From Clostridiaceae bacterium (lineage in GTDB: Bacteria; Bacillota; Clostridia; DSM-8532): a DNA stretch of 48,507 nucleotides. A program made the translations under genes and the position numbers. Positions 1 through 9,371 of the stretch are shown here, piece by piece (the stretch's first letter is position 1; the number at the start of each line of letters is the position of its first letter). The stretch spans positions 1-48,507 of the forward strand of contig JAAYAD010000083.1 in NCBI GenBank assembly GCA_012719545.1, written 5' to 3'. The notes beneath the pieces were generated by a model that was not told the origin of the DNA, made no database searches, and saw nothing but the letters and a program-made list of their open reading frames with translations.

Positions 1-132
1 AATGCCTATGGGATAAGAAATTTCAATAGATTTAGGAACAGAATACTTCATGTTATGGCATAAGCCTTTACATACAAAACTGGCAGACAACCAAATATGA
101 TCATCTGCCAGCAATACATACGTTACTTCATT
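1..132 (-). other. Open frame running off the left edge, unidentified
   Basis: The minus strand has a frame of 44 codons without a stop from about 132 to the window edge, directly after an in-frame TAA at 133-135. I see no ATG with a ribosome binding site, and the peptide (containing DDHIWLSAS) is not one I can name. Chance alone could keep a frame this short open. It could be the start or a decayed piece of a gene whose body lies outside the window. Confidence 0.15.
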
Positions 133-170
133 TTACTTTGTGTCCTACCCCAACAATTGACGTAGAACCT

Positions 171-193
171 AAAAAAACCCGCCTTTCGGCGGG
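171..193 (-). terminator. Rho-independent terminator of the TrpXYZ-type operon
   Basis: A 6-bp GC stem (178-183 with 188-193) and 4-base loop are followed, on the minus strand, by seven U residues (171-177). It lies about 70 bases after the stop of the ATPase gene. Confidence 0.85.
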
Positions 194-264
194 GGGTAAG
201 GAGCATGAAGTTTACACTGTATGTAAAAGGTAGAGTGGATATCTTAAAACATTTTTTATATTTA

Positions 265-1059
265 TCATGAAAGCAAGGCGCGGTCATTTGCAAATTCTTC
301 GCCGCTTGCTTTTCCAAACCTGGACAGAAGATCCTCAACGGTGAGCTTCTTCTTTTCTTCACCTTTAATGTCCAGAATTATGCGCCCTTCATGCATCATG
401 ATAAGGCGGTTTCCATGCTTTATGGCATCACGCATGTTATGAGTAACCATCAATGTGGTAAGCCTTCCTTCATCAACGAATCTGTCTGTAAGCTCAAGCA
501 CTGTCTGAGCTGTTTTCGGGTCGAGAGCTGCTGTATGCTCGTCTAAAAGCAGAACCTTAGGCCTTTTCAAAGTTGCCATTAAGAGGGTGAGAGCCTGGCG
601 CTGTCCACCGGACAGTAGCCCCACCTTTTGGCTTAAACGGTTTTCAAGACCTAAGCCCAATGTGCTTAAAAGCTCCTTGTACAGCTCACGCTCTTTATTG
701 CTGATATGCCATTTAAGACCCCGGCGCTGGCCTCTGCGGTAAGCCAGAGCCAAATTTTCTTCAATACCCATATTGGCGGCAGTACCCATCATGGGATCCT
801 GAAATACACGCCCAAGTATGGCCGCACGTTTATGCTCCGGAAGCCTTGTTACGTCAGTTCCGTCCACTATTATTGAACCCCTGTCTATGGTATAGACTCC
901 TGCAATGCAATTAAGAAGGGTGGATTTACCGGCGCCGTTGCCGCCTATCAGTGTTACAAAATCTCCTTCTTCAAGGGTTAAGCTTACATTCTGCAGAGCT
1001 ATTTTTTCGTTTATTGTTCCGGGGTTGAAAAGCTTGTATATTCCATTTACTGATAGCAT
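265..1059 (-). CDS. ABC transporter ATP-binding protein, TrpZ-like (COG1101)
   Basis: This is the cytoplasmic ATPase of a three-part importer of the COG2984/COG4120/COG1101 type. Its 264 residues carry Walker A GGNGAGKST (39-47), the signature LSGGQ (149-153) and Walker B LLLDEH (170-175). The usual DEPT is DEHT here, which is normal for COG1101 proteins. The start ATG follows the permease stop by one base, and its ribosome binding site AAGGAGGG lies inside the permease end, so translation is coupled. Such systems are linked to tryptophan or other aromatic amino acids in Firmicutes. The T-box leader upstream of the operon supports an amino-acid substrate; which amino acid is inference. Confidence 0.88.
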   Translation of the reverse strand: MLSVNGIYKLFNPGTINEKIALQNVSLTLEEGDFVTLIGGNGAGKSTLLNCIAGVYTIDRGSIIVDGTDVTRLPEHKRAAILGRVFQDPMMGTAANMGIEENLALAYRRGQRRGLKWHISNKERELYKELLSTLGLGLENRLSQKVGLLSGGQRQALTLLMATLKRPKVLLLDEHTAALDPKTAQTVLELTDRFVDEGRLTTLMVTHNMRDAIKHGNRLIMMHEGRIILDIKGEEKKKLTVEDLLSRFGKASGEEFANDRALLS

Positions 1060-1060
1060 C

Positions 1061-1951
1061 TTAACCCTCCTTAATAGAATTTTTTACAGGATACAGATAG
1101 TCTTTGAATACCGGCAGTGCCAGAGCAAAGGCAACGGTTATGGCTGTAAAGAGCTTAAGGTCGTTGGCCGGCATTCCAAGTTCAAAGACAATGGCAATAA
1201 TAATTCGGTAGAGAACTGCGCCGAGAACCAGTGATATCAGCCTTGACATGAAGTTTTTCTTTCCGAACAGAACCTCACCTATAATTACCGACGCAAGACC
1301 AATAACGATTGAACCTGTACCCGAATTGATATCGGCAAAGGTCTGGCTTTGGGCGTATAAGGCGCCGCCTATGCCAACCAGACCGTTGCTGATAATAAGG
1401 CCCAGTATCTTTGCGGTATTGGTGTTGATTCCCTGGGCGCGAGCCATCTGTGGGTTTCTTCCGGTAGCCCGGATTGCGCAGCCTATTTCGGTACCAAAGA
1501 ACCAGTACAGAGCGCAAATTATAATGGAAACACAAATGAGGCCCAATATAATGACTGAATATGTGCGATTTATTCCCATATCCTCAAAAACCGTATATAC
1601 CGTTCTGAGTCTTAACAATGACAGGTTAGCCCTGCCCAGAATTCTTAAGTTAATGGAATATAGGGCAATCATTGTTAAGATACCTGACAATAACGGGGGA
1701 ATTCTGAGGACTGTATTTAAAAGCCCCGTAATAAGCCCTGCAGCCATTCCGCCAAACAGTGCAAGTATCATTGCAATATACGGGTTAACTCCTTCATTGA
1801 TTGCCCGTGCCGCAATGGCTGCCCCCAAAACAATGCTTCCTTCGACTGTGAGATCGGCAATATCCAGAATACGGTATGTAATGTATACGCCTATGGTCAT
1901 TATTGACCATATAAGACCAAGGGATATCGCACCTGTTAATATATCCAGCAT
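1061..1951 (-). CDS. ABC transporter permease, TrpY-like (COG4120)
   Basis: A 296-residue membrane protein of the LivH-like permease superfamily with about eight or nine hydrophobic segments. It would form the channel of the importer with the ATPase downstream and the lipoprotein upstream. I chose the ATG at 1951 because GAAGGGTG lies 7 bases before it; a TTG ten codons upstream leaves the frame open but has no good ribosome binding site. It starts 63 bases after the binding-protein stop and belongs to the same T-box-controlled operon. Confidence 0.85.
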   Translation of the reverse strand: MLDILTGAISLGLIWSIMTIGVYITYRILDIADLTVEGSIVLGAAIAARAINEGVNPYIAMILALFGGMAAGLITGLLNTVLRIPPLLSGILTMIALYSINLRILGRANLSLLRLRTVYTVFEDMGINRTYSVIILGLICVSIIICALYWFFGTEIGCAIRATGRNPQMARAQGINTNTAKILGLIISNGLVGIGGALYAQSQTFADINSGTGSIVIGLASVIIGEVLFGKKNFMSRLISLVLGAVLYRIIIAIVFELGMPANDLKLFTAITVAFALALPVFKDYLYPVKNSIKEG

Positions 1952-2014
1952 AATATTCACCCTTCTGTTTGTGTTGTCCAATAAGTCCGAAATTGTAAAT
2001 GAGGCGTTTACTTA

Positions 2015-2983
2015 TTATTTTTCAAATACATACTGCTGAAGATCAGCGGGGATTTCCAGGCCTATTTCTTTGGCTACGGTTCCGTTGATGGCAAAGTCAA
2101 ATCCGCGTGCTGTTTCTATGGGCATATCAGAAGGCTTTGCTTCGCCTTTCAGTACCTTAACTGCCATAAGTCCTGTCTGGTATCCCAGATCCCTGTAGTT
2201 AATTCCAAGGGTTGCAAGTCCGCCGCCTTCAACCATACCTGCCTCACCGCAGATAACAGGAGTCTTGGACTGGACTGTTACACCGTTTACTATGGGCATG
2301 GCGGAAGCAAAGGTATTGTCGGTGGGTATGTAAATAGCGTCGCACTGGCCTACAATGGACTGGGTAGCCTGCTGTACGTCATTGGTGCTGCTTACTGTTA
2401 CTTCAACATATTTTAAGCCCAAAGCTTCAATGGCTTCCCTTGCAATTTTAGCCTGCAGAATGGAGTTGTCTTCACTGGAGGTATAAAGTACACCAACTGT
2501 CTTGGCATTGGGCACAAGCTTTACAAGCAGGTCGATTTGCTCCTTAATGGGGTTCATATCGCTGGTACCGCTTACGTTTGTACCGGGAGCTTCATTTGAA
2601 TTAACAAGCTTTGCAGATACATAGTCTGTAATGGCGGTGCCAAGGATAGGAATTTCTGTTGTCTTTCCTGCTATGGACTGAGCCGCAGGAGTTGCAATGG
2701 CAAGAACCAGGTTAACCTTATTCTTTATAAAACGATCGCTTATGGTAGAAAGGTTGCTCTGGTCGCCCTGAGCGTTCTGATAATCAATTGTAATGTTTTC
2801 TCCATCAACATAGCCATTCTCTTTGAGAGCCTCGATGAACCCTTCCCTTGCATTATCCAGGGCCACATGGTCCATATACTGAATAATGCCGATGGTAATC
2901 TTCTTTTGGCCTGAGCAGCCTGTTGCTGCAAGAACCAATACTATTGCCAGCATTAATGAAATGATTTTAGCGAGCTTTTTCAT
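2015..2983 (-). CDS. ABC transporter substrate-binding lipoprotein, TrpX-like (COG2984, ABC_sub_bind)
   Basis: The 322-residue protein starts with a lipoprotein signal peptide ending in a lipobox with Cys23 (LAATGC), so it should be anchored outside the membrane. The rest matches the ABC_sub_bind family (PF04392), a periplasmic-binding fold related to LacI-type proteins: 'GIIQYMDHVALD' near residue 33 and 'LAIATPAAQSIAG' near 95-107. An AGGAGG site precedes the ATG by about 9 bases. It is the first gene of the operon, 60 bases after the T-box terminator. The family is linked to tryptophan or tyrosine uptake. The UUC specifier of this leader suggests phenylalanine, or an aromatic amino acid sensed through tRNA-Phe. 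Confidence 0.88.
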   Translation of the reverse strand: MKKLAKIISLMLAIVLVLAATGCSGQKKITIGIIQYMDHVALDNAREGFIEALKENGYVDGENITIDYQNAQGDQSNLSTISDRFIKNKVNLVLAIATPAAQSIAGKTTEIPILGTAITDYVSAKLVNSNEAPGTNVSGTSDMNPIKEQIDLLVKLVPNAKTVGVLYTSSEDNSILQAKIAREAIEALGLKYVEVTVSSTNDVQQATQSIVGQCDAIYIPTDNTFASAMPIVNGVTVQSKTPVICGEAGMVEGGGLATLGINYRDLGYQTGLMAVKVLKGEAKPSDMPIETARGFDFAINGTVAKEIGLEIPADLQQYVFEK

Positions 2984-3043
2984 AATATACCTCCTGTATT
3001 ATAATTTTTATATTACAATTTTAACCAGGTCCATTTATGGTAT

Positions 3044-3072
3044 AAAAAAGCCCCTGTTATGCTAACAGGGGC
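3044..3072 (-). terminator. T-box conditional terminator
   Basis: A 10-bp perfect stem, GCCCCUGUUA with UAACAGGGGC, and a 3-base loop are followed by six U residues on the minus strand. It competes with the T-box antiterminator. Confidence 0.9.
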
Positions 3073-3399
3073 GAACTTTCGATTCGCGGTACCACCTTGT
3101 CTTCGTTGCCTAAGCAACCTCAGTGAGCAACTATCATTGCTCCTCCACAGTAACGGTTGGACTCCGGCACATCCTACTCGGCTTTTAAAGCCTTTGAGTG
3201 TGCAGCTATCAGGATGAATTCACGAAGCCAATGTCCTGCTTTCTTCGCACCAACCGAAAGCTCTCTGTAGGACCCAGTGCATTCGCTACTACTTCCTGGT
3301 CATCGCTGTTATACCCTAAACAAAGGTTACTATGAGAGTTAACTCATAGGGAATATTAAGTTAAAAAGGTTCTTTAAGCGTTAAGCTCAAACGGTATTT
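3044..3399 (-). promoter_or_regulatory. T-box leader, predicted specifier UUC (Phe)
   Basis: On the minus strand the antiterminator motif AAGGUGGUACCGCG ends at 3085. It is followed by a terminator with a 10-bp stem (3050-3059 with 3063-3072) and six U residues (3044-3049). Upstream, a stem CAGGA (3294-3298) with UCCUG (3210-3214) closes a loop. The 5' side of the loop has the AGUA element and the 3' side reads GAA-UUC-A. By standard Stem I layout the specifier is UUC at 3216-3218. Uncharged tRNA-Phe would then stabilise the antiterminator and allow transcription of the transporter. The class is certain; the specifier is my reading without folding software. Confidence 0.9.
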
Positions 3400-3405
3400 T
3401 GTATT

Positions 3406-3434
3406 ATTCTATGCGACAAAAAAGCATTTGTCAA
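3406..3434 (-). promoter_or_regulatory. Sigma-A promoter of the T-box operon
   Basis: On the minus strand a perfect -35 TTGACA (3429-3434), a 17-base spacer and -10 TAGAAT (3406-3411) lie just upstream of the T-box leader. Transcription would begin near 3399. Confidence 0.85.
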
Positions 3435-3668
3435 CAATAATTTTATAAAACGTTACTGTAATGAAGCGCTGCATTGCAATCGAAACAGATGTTGCCAAAA
3501 ATGGTTTTGCTAAGTAAAGATTATATAGTAATTTTAATTTCAATTTGACTTCTATTTCCTGTAATTACCTGGCTATGGTCAAAATTAGCAAAGCATTTCC
3601 GGAAGCTTATTTTAAAAGTCATAATTCATACACCTCGAATGATGGAAAAGTCAGGATATATGCGGATA

Positions 3669-3697
3669 TTGAACTAATGTATATGTTAAGATAAAAT
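3669..3697 (+). promoter_or_regulatory. Promoter of the anchored binding protein-kinase operon
   Basis: TTGAAC (3669-3674), a 17-base spacer and TAAAAT (3692-3697) stand about 60 bases before the gene at 3756. I see no gene or clear structure in 3435-3668. Confidence 0.65.
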
Positions 3698-3755
3698 AAA
3701 AAAATAACCCCTTCATTGGAGAGACCCCATCCACTATTCTGTAGGAGGAAGTTTC

Positions 3756-5081
3756 ATGAATCCAAGAAAACCTTTGGCCTTTTGGATTCCCCTTATCATT
3801 GCAGTTCTTATCATTCTGGTAACCTTTTTTGCTTTTGGCGAGAACCTGATTTCCCCGGACAAAGACAATACAGATTCCAACATAAACATATCCAACGATG
3901 CTAGAAAGACAATTGTTTTCTCCTTTGGAGGCATTGATTTCAATGTGAACTTAAAGACTCAGATAAGTCTTTTCATGCAGAAATATCCCCACATTGAGGT
4001 TAAAATTCTACAGCTTCCAGGTTCCACCGATTATCAGAGAAATTCATATGTTTCTGCATTTAAATCGGGGGATGAAAGCGTGGATGTAATAATGACCGAC
4101 ATTATCTGGACGGCTGAATTTGCTTCCAACGGCTGGGTGCTCCCCTTAGATGATTATTTTACCCAGGAGATGAGGAAGGAATTTATAAAAGGAGCCATTG
4201 ACGGCTGTACATATGAAGAAAAAATTTACGCCATACCCAAAAGATCAGATGTTCCCCTGCTTTATTATCGCAAGGATATAATACCTAAAGCTCCAGAGAC
4301 AATTGAAGAAATGGTTGAGATGGTAAAGAAATATAAAGCATCCTCAGGAGTAAAATACGGATATGTATTTCAGGGACATCTCTATGAAGGTCTTGTATGC
4401 AATGCCCTGGAATTTATATGGGCATATGGGGGAGATGTAATCCGTAACGGTGAAATAGTCATAAATTCACCTGAATCCCTTAAGGGGCTCCAGACCATGG
4501 TAGATATCGTAAATGAAGGTATATCTTCACCCGATGTTTTAAACTTTGTTGAGGACGACTCAATGCTTGCTTTTCAGGATGGCAACGCATTGTTTATGAG
4601 AAACTGGCCCTATGCATATAAGCAGCTTAATGTTGAAGGGTCTGCCATTAAAGGGAATGTGGGAATATGCCCCATTCCAAAAGGAGAAGGCGCTACACAA
4701 AGGTCCACAGGAACCCTTGGAGGATGGAATTACATGATAAACAAAAATTCCAAACATCCTGACGAGGCATGGCTTCTTATTGAATGGCTGACAAGCTATG
4801 ATATGCAGGTTCTGGACTCCAAAACAGGAGGAAATCCTCCAACAAGAACAAAGGTTTATTCCGATTATGAAAATCAGAATGATCCCTTCTTTGGACAAAT
4901 GCTTTCTCTAATGGAAAATGTACGGCTAAGGCCTGTTTCGCCGGACTACCCCACATTGACAGAGCTTATGCAGATTAATTTCAGCAATGCTCTATATAAA
5001 AAAATAGATGCTCAAACGGCCCTTAAAAATATCGAGGACGGCATGCTAAAGATAATGGAAAAGAAGATTAATGGTAATTAA
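3756..5081 (+). CDS. Membrane-anchored family 1 solute-binding-like protein, probable sugar sensor
   Basis: The 441-residue protein has a family 1 extracellular solute-binding fold but no lipobox. Residues 8-27 form one hydrophobic helix after a basic N-terminus and no Cys follows, so it is probably anchored by an uncleaved helix. It is clearly paralogous to the SBP lipoprotein at 11632-12963; both share NWPY, LGGW, MINKNSK, RPVSP and MQI blocks in the same order. It is 27 bases upstream of a YesM-type kinase, and no permease lies beside it on its strand. I infer that it presents bound sugar to the kinase rather than to a transporter. It could instead be a second binding protein for the nearby permeases. 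The start follows AGGAGG by 8 bases. Confidence 0.8.
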   Translation: MNPRKPLAFWIPLIIAVLIILVTFFAFGENLISPDKDNTDSNINISNDARKTIVFSFGGIDFNVNLKTQISLFMQKYPHIEVKILQLPGSTDYQRNSYVSAFKSGDESVDVIMTDIIWTAEFASNGWVLPLDDYFTQEMRKEFIKGAIDGCTYEEKIYAIPKRSDVPLLYYRKDIIPKAPETIEEMVEMVKKYKASSGVKYGYVFQGHLYEGLVCNALEFIWAYGGDVIRNGEIVINSPESLKGLQTMVDIVNEGISSPDVLNFVEDDSMLAFQDGNALFMRNWPYAYKQLNVEGSAIKGNVGICPIPKGEGATQRSTGTLGGWNYMINKNSKHPDEAWLLIEWLTSYDMQVLDSKTGGNPPTRTKVYSDYENQNDPFFGQMLSLMENVRLRPVSPDYPTLTELMQINFSNALYKKIDAQTALKNIEDGMLKIMEKKINGN

Positions 5082-5108
5082 ATTCAGGAATATGCAGTAA
5101 GAGGAACA

Positions 5109-6995
5109 GTGCAAAAAATGAAAAAGCAACTTCTGAAGCGTTTTAGAAGCTACCCCTTAAATGTACAAATGAATATAACCATTGGTCTGATTATTCTGGC
5201 CACAGTGCTTTTGCTGACTTTTTTTACATATATAAATACCCTTAATCAGACAAAGCAGAACTTTAAGGATAACGGGCTTTTGATACTTCAGGAAACCATG
5301 GATAAAATCAATTCAAGATTCAGGCTTGTTGAGAACACCATGGAGATGATATCAAACGACTCGAGAATCCTCGATTACGGCAAAAATTCTTCGGATACCA
5401 GCAACGAAATTGAAGTTCTGAAGTATCTTAACAGCTGCTATGCCTTCAATCAGTTCGATCTTCACAGGGAAGGGCTGTCCTATGTAAAAAACCTCATAGA
5501 CGACATACTTTTTATAACCACCGACAGGGACTATTTGATTATCCGAAAGCTTCACTTTTCTTCCTACAATATTTTGAACTACATGGAGAGCGAATGGTTC
5601 AAAAAGGCATATGAAAACAAGGGCAAGTCTATATGGACAGACCACTTTTTCAATGCCAATTCCCAGTACCTTGCAAACAGTAATGAGGATTTGGACCCAA
5701 TTTTGAACAATTTCATGCATATCAGGTTCATTTATAACGAAAAAGCCCGTAGGGATGTTGGCTGGGTCGCCATAAGCATGAATCTTGAGAACCTTTCTCA
5801 GGTAATTGAAAACATAAAGTTTGGTGAAAAGGGAAGCGGCAACCTCTACATTATTGACAGGGAAGGCACCATTGTTGCCTGTAAGGACAGAAGCAAAATC
5901 CTTAAAGAGCTAAGGCTTGACAGCGGCATAATGAATCAGGACTTTTTAAATGGCATGGAGGGCAACTTCTTTGAAGGGAAGATTAATGGAACCAACCATT
6001 TTATTTTCCACACATCCCTTGCCATTAACGGATGGAAGCTGGTTCTGACCCTGCCTTTAAGTGCCGTGGAAGAAACTTTTTACAAAACCGTTGCTTCAGT
6101 GGTGCTTATTGCCATAGCAGCCTCAATTATAATCACCCTGATAAGCTCCATTGTGCTTCATAGCATATTAAATCCTCTTAAAAAGATGCTTCTTTCCATT
6201 CAGGAGACCCGTAAGGGCAATTTATCAAAAAAGGTGGGAGTAACGGGCTGCGCCGAGGTAAGCCAATTGTGCGCCGAGTTTAACTATATGCTGGATACAA
6301 TCCAGGATCTTCTGGAAAAAGTCATGAAGGAACAGCAGGCCTTAAGAAAGTCGGAGCTTAAAACCTTAAGGGCACAGATAAATCCGCATTTTCTTTACAA
6401 TACACTGGATTCCATCAAGTGGCTCATTTACTCCAATGATAATGAAAAGGCATCCCAGCTTATAAGCGCCCTGTCAACCTTCTTTAGGATTGGGCTTAGC
6501 GGCGGCAGCGAAGAAATAAGAATAAGCGACGAGGTTGAGCATGTCCGCCAGTTCCTATTTATACAGAAAATGAGGGCAGGAGATAAGCTTAATTATCTCA
6601 TTGATATGGACAGCGATATAGAGAATTTCATGACTCCCAAGCTAATCCTGCAGCCCATTGTTGAAAACGCAATCCTGCATGGAATCAATAAAAAAGGTAA
6701 TGATGGCATCATTAAGCTCTCCATAAAAAGAAATGAAGACTCCATTACCTTTGAAATTGCCGATAACGGCATAGGCATGGAGTCTTCGGATATTGAAAAG
6801 CTGAAAAGGCAAATCAGCCAGAGTTCATGCGGCTATTATCCCAAAAACCGCGGCCTTGCCTTATGGAATGTCAATCAGAGAATCAAGCTGGCTTACGGCG
6901 CAAATTACGGTGTGGAAATCAAAAGTAAATACGGTGTGGGAACAAAGGTCAGCATAACAATTCCTGTACTGAAGAAAGAAGAAGCTTTAGCTTAA
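5109..6995 (+). CDS. Sensor histidine kinase, YesM type (His_kinase plus HATPase_c)
   Basis: A 628-residue membrane kinase. Helices near 22-42 and 326-348 bracket a large outside sensor region of the double-Cache kind. A HAMP segment follows, then the YesM-type phosphoacceptor block INPHFLYNTLD with His427. The ATP domain has the N box (VENAILHG, Asn520) and DNGIGM (Asp552). It should autophosphorylate and signal to a YesN-type regulator. None is adjacent; the nearest unpaired one is at 13124-14764, beyond the transporter operon. The GTG at 5109 has GAGG only 4 bases away; an ATG at 5118 is an alternative. Confidence 0.9.
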   Translation: MQKMKKQLLKRFRSYPLNVQMNITIGLIILATVLLLTFFTYINTLNQTKQNFKDNGLLILQETMDKINSRFRLVENTMEMISNDSRILDYGKNSSDTSNEIEVLKYLNSCYAFNQFDLHREGLSYVKNLIDDILFITTDRDYLIIRKLHFSSYNILNYMESEWFKKAYENKGKSIWTDHFFNANSQYLANSNEDLDPILNNFMHIRFIYNEKARRDVGWVAISMNLENLSQVIENIKFGEKGSGNLYIIDREGTIVACKDRSKILKELRLDSGIMNQDFLNGMEGNFFEGKINGTNHFIFHTSLAINGWKLVLTLPLSAVEETFYKTVASVVLIAIAASIIITLISSIVLHSILNPLKKMLLSIQETRKGNLSKKVGVTGCAEVSQLCAEFNYMLDTIQDLLEKVMKEQQALRKSELKTLRAQINPHFLYNTLDSIKWLIYSNDNEKASQLISALSTFFRIGLSGGSEEIRISDEVEHVRQFLFIQKMRAGDKLNYLIDMDSDIENFMTPKLILQPIVENAILHGINKKGNDGIIKLSIKRNEDSITFEIADNGIGMESSDIEKLKRQISQSSCGYYPKNRGLALWNVNQRIKLAYGANYGVEIKSKYGVGTKVSITIPVLKKEEALA

Positions 6996-7067
6996 GCTTA
7001 GATAGCGGTGTTGCGCAATCAGAACTCTTACATCTCTGTAGGAAATCTTTTGTTTATTCTCCTTATC

Positions 7068-7105
7068 GGCACATAACGGGTATGGGGAGTTTTTCCCATA
7101 GTAAA
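7068..7105 (+). terminator. Possible terminator after the kinase
   Basis: A short CTCC/GGAG pairing with a long loop is followed by five T residues on the plus strand. The stem is weak; the rest of 6996-7277 shows only the minus-strand terminator listed separately. Confidence 0.3.
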
Positions 7106-7151
7106 TTATAATTAATGATCTTTTCATCCCGGGTAAACTTATCACACCAGA

Positions 7152-7177
7152 AGAAAAAGGGCGGTACCAGGCCCGCC
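7152..7177 (-). terminator. Terminator of the SBP-permease-chemoreceptor operon
   Basis: On the minus strand a GGCGG/CCGCC stem (7160-7164 with 7173-7177) is followed by CTTTTTC. It lies about 100 bases after the chemoreceptor stop. Confidence 0.7.
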
Positions 7178-7277
7178 TGTTTGCAGACCTGATACCTGTA
7201 AATAACCAGGGGATGAAAATTCAATAAAAACAGATATTTATCCGAGGATATTTTCAGAATCCACCTGGATGCAATCT

Positions 7278-9350
7278 TTAAATCTTAAACTGCTGAATGC
7301 TTTGCTCAAGATTAACCGCAAGGGTATTCATTTCCCGTGCAAGGCTTTCAAGCTGTATTGCTGAAGAAATCTGTTCTTCGGTTGTGGCATTTATCTCCTG
7401 GGTTGTAGCAGCAAAGCCTTCTGTTATGCCCAGTATTCTTGAAACTGAATCGACGGTGGCGTTTTTCTGAGTCTCCATTGCGTTGATTCCGGACATCATT
7501 TGATTAAGCCTTGAAGCAATGCCAATTGTTGAGTCGGTTATAATCCTGAATGTCTCGTCGGTATGCTTAACAGCCTGCATTTGCCCTTCAATGGCAGATT
7601 TTGTATGGTGTGCTTCGCCACTGATGGCATCAACTTTTTTCTGGATCTGCGAAATAATCTGGGCTATTTTTTCCGAAGACTCTCTGGACTGATAGGACAG
7701 CTTTTTAACTTCTTCGGCAACAACCACAAAGCCAAGGCCTGCCTTACCTGCCCGGGCAGCTTCTATGGAAGCGTTCAGAGCCAAAAGGTCCGTTTGATCC
7801 GATATGGAGGCGATGATCTTTATGATATCGCTTATTTTCTTCATGTCCGCGCTTAAATCCAAAATTCCTTCAATTATGGAATTGGTGGCGGCATTGGTTA
7901 TACCGGCCTTTTCGTTCAGGCTTTCTATAACTTCATTGGCATTCTCGCTCAAAACTTTTGTTTTTTCGGTTGCATCAAAAGCATACCTTGAATTGGCTAT
8001 TATTGCATTAAGGCTGTCAGCAAGACGGTTCATGGCTTCATTTGCGCTCTGAGCTTCCTCGTGCTGATGAGTTGAGCCGTAGGCCACATCTTCCATGGCA
8101 GATGCTATCTGTTCCAGGGAATAACGTGAATGGTTGCAGAAATTTGCTATGGATTCGGCGCTTTTTACCACATTGGAGGATGCTGTTCTAACCTCACGAA
8201 TTATATTGCCAATTGATGCCACCATGTCGGTGAAATTATGGGAAAGCAGGGCAATTTCGTCCTTGTATGGGTCTGCCAGATCCTGAGTCAGATCTCCTTC
8301 CTTAAGCCTGCTTACAGCCTTGTTAAGGCGGGACATGGGAGCATGCACGCTTTTGGTTACCAGCGAGGAAATTAAAATGGCAGCCAAAAGGCTTATTACC
8401 GATATCATGATTACGGATGCGGTCATGCGGCGGGTATTCTTCATAAGGTTTTCAAGAGGCACAATGCTTACGACCTTCCAGTTGGGAGCGACGTTATAGG
8501 AAGCAAGCATTTCCACACCATCAATATCAATAAGGGTATGGGATGCATGGTGCTCCGATCCATCCTGTGAAGAAATGTACCCCTGAATAATGTTTTCCTG
8601 TATAACAGAACCGGCATCAACGTTGCTCTGATTTGAGGCAAGAATTACGTTATCCTTGTCCAAAAGAAAGATTGTCCCGCCATCTTCCTCCAGTTTCAGC
8701 TCCGACGTTATTTTTTTCAAGGCGATTTTTGATGTGAGAAGCTGCAGAACAGCCACATTGCTGCTTGTAGGGTGTTTTATCTTTACAAACAAGGCAAGGC
8801 TTTTAACATCAGCACCTGTTTCGCTTTTATCTATAAAGCGCCATACAGGCTTTCCGTCAGTAGCAAGTATTTCATCATATAGCCCGCCCTTGGCTGAGGC
8901 ATCAATGAGGGCAGTATCACCGGCTTTATAAACGGATTTGCCGGTGTAGATGGCAAAAGTGTCTATAAAGCCGTAATTCATCTTTTTCTCCTTAAAGTAA
9001 GCCCTTATTGCATCTTCGGCGGCTACCTTTGTAGCGGCATCTGAGCTTTCCCTTGTTTTAATGTAGTCAAGTATTTGCTCAGATGCACGCATTTCAAGAG
9101 CCAGGCTCTCAATGGAAGCCAGCTGCTCCGTAAACTTATTGAGAACCTGACCCATCATTTTTTCGGTATAGTTTCCTATGTTGCGCTCTATTTCAACCAA
9201 TGCCGAACTGGCGGCTATAAAACCCACTATACAGACAGGAATTAATGTCATGGCAATAAAGGCAACCATGAGCCTTCTGTTGATGGGTATCCATCTTAAA
9301 AGCTTCTCAGAAATTCGGTCGAGACGGGTGCTGTTAAATTTTTTCATCAT
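7278..9350 (-). CDS. Methyl-accepting chemotaxis protein, last gene of a sugar transporter operon
   Basis: The 690-residue chemoreceptor has a first membrane helix near 25-50, an outside Cache-type sensor region, a second helix near 305-332, a HAMP region to about 385 and a long signalling coiled coil. The hairpin tip, around 517-540, carries the conserved block [31 protein letters not shown] stretch replaces the more usual [13 protein letters not shown] see no C-terminal CheR-binding pentapeptide. It begins 21 bases after the MalG-like permease stop on the same strand, so it is probably cotranscribed with the importer and reports the same sugar, directly or through its binding protein, to CheA. 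Confidence 0.92.
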   Translation of the reverse strand: MMKKFNSTRLDRISEKLLRWIPINRRLMVAFIAMTLIPVCIVGFIAASSALVEIERNIGNYTEKMMGQVLNKFTEQLASIESLALEMRASEQILDYIKTRESSDAATKVAAEDAIRAYFKEKKMNYGFIDTFAIYTGKSVYKAGDTALIDASAKGGLYDEILATDGKPVWRFIDKSETGADVKSLALFVKIKHPTSSNVAVLQLLTSKIALKKITSELKLEEDGGTIFLLDKDNVILASNQSNVDAGSVIQENIIQGYISSQDGSEHHASHTLIDIDGVEMLASYNVAPNWKVVSIVPLENLMKNTRRMTASVIMISVISLLAAILISSLVTKSVHAPMSRLNKAVSRLKEGDLTQDLADPYKDEIALLSHNFTDMVASIGNIIREVRTASSNVVKSAESIANFCNHSRYSLEQIASAMEDVAYGSTHQHEEAQSANEAMNRLADSLNAIIANSRYAFDATEKTKVLSENANEVIESLNEKAGITNAATNSIIEGILDLSADMKKISDIIKIIASISDQTDLLALNASIEAARAGKAGLGFVVVAEEVKKLSYQSRESSEKIAQIISQIQKKVDAISGEAHHTKSAIEGQMQAVKHTDETFRIITDSTIGIASRLNQMMSGINAMETQKNATVDSVSRILGITEGFAATTQEINATTEEQISSAIQLESLAREMNTLAVNLEQSIQQFKI

Positions 9351-9371
9351 AATCCCCCCGGCAAATTTTAA

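Noticed and set aside
1248..2039. 263-codon open frame on the plus strand
   Set aside because: It is the antisense shadow of the permease gene at 1061-1951, which has clear family features, ribosome binding site and operon context.
3216..3300. Reading the T-box specifier as AUC (Ile)
   Set aside because: The AUC triplet overlaps the strand of the CAGGA/UCCUG stem that closes the loop; UUC lies fully in the loop after GAA and is followed by a purine.
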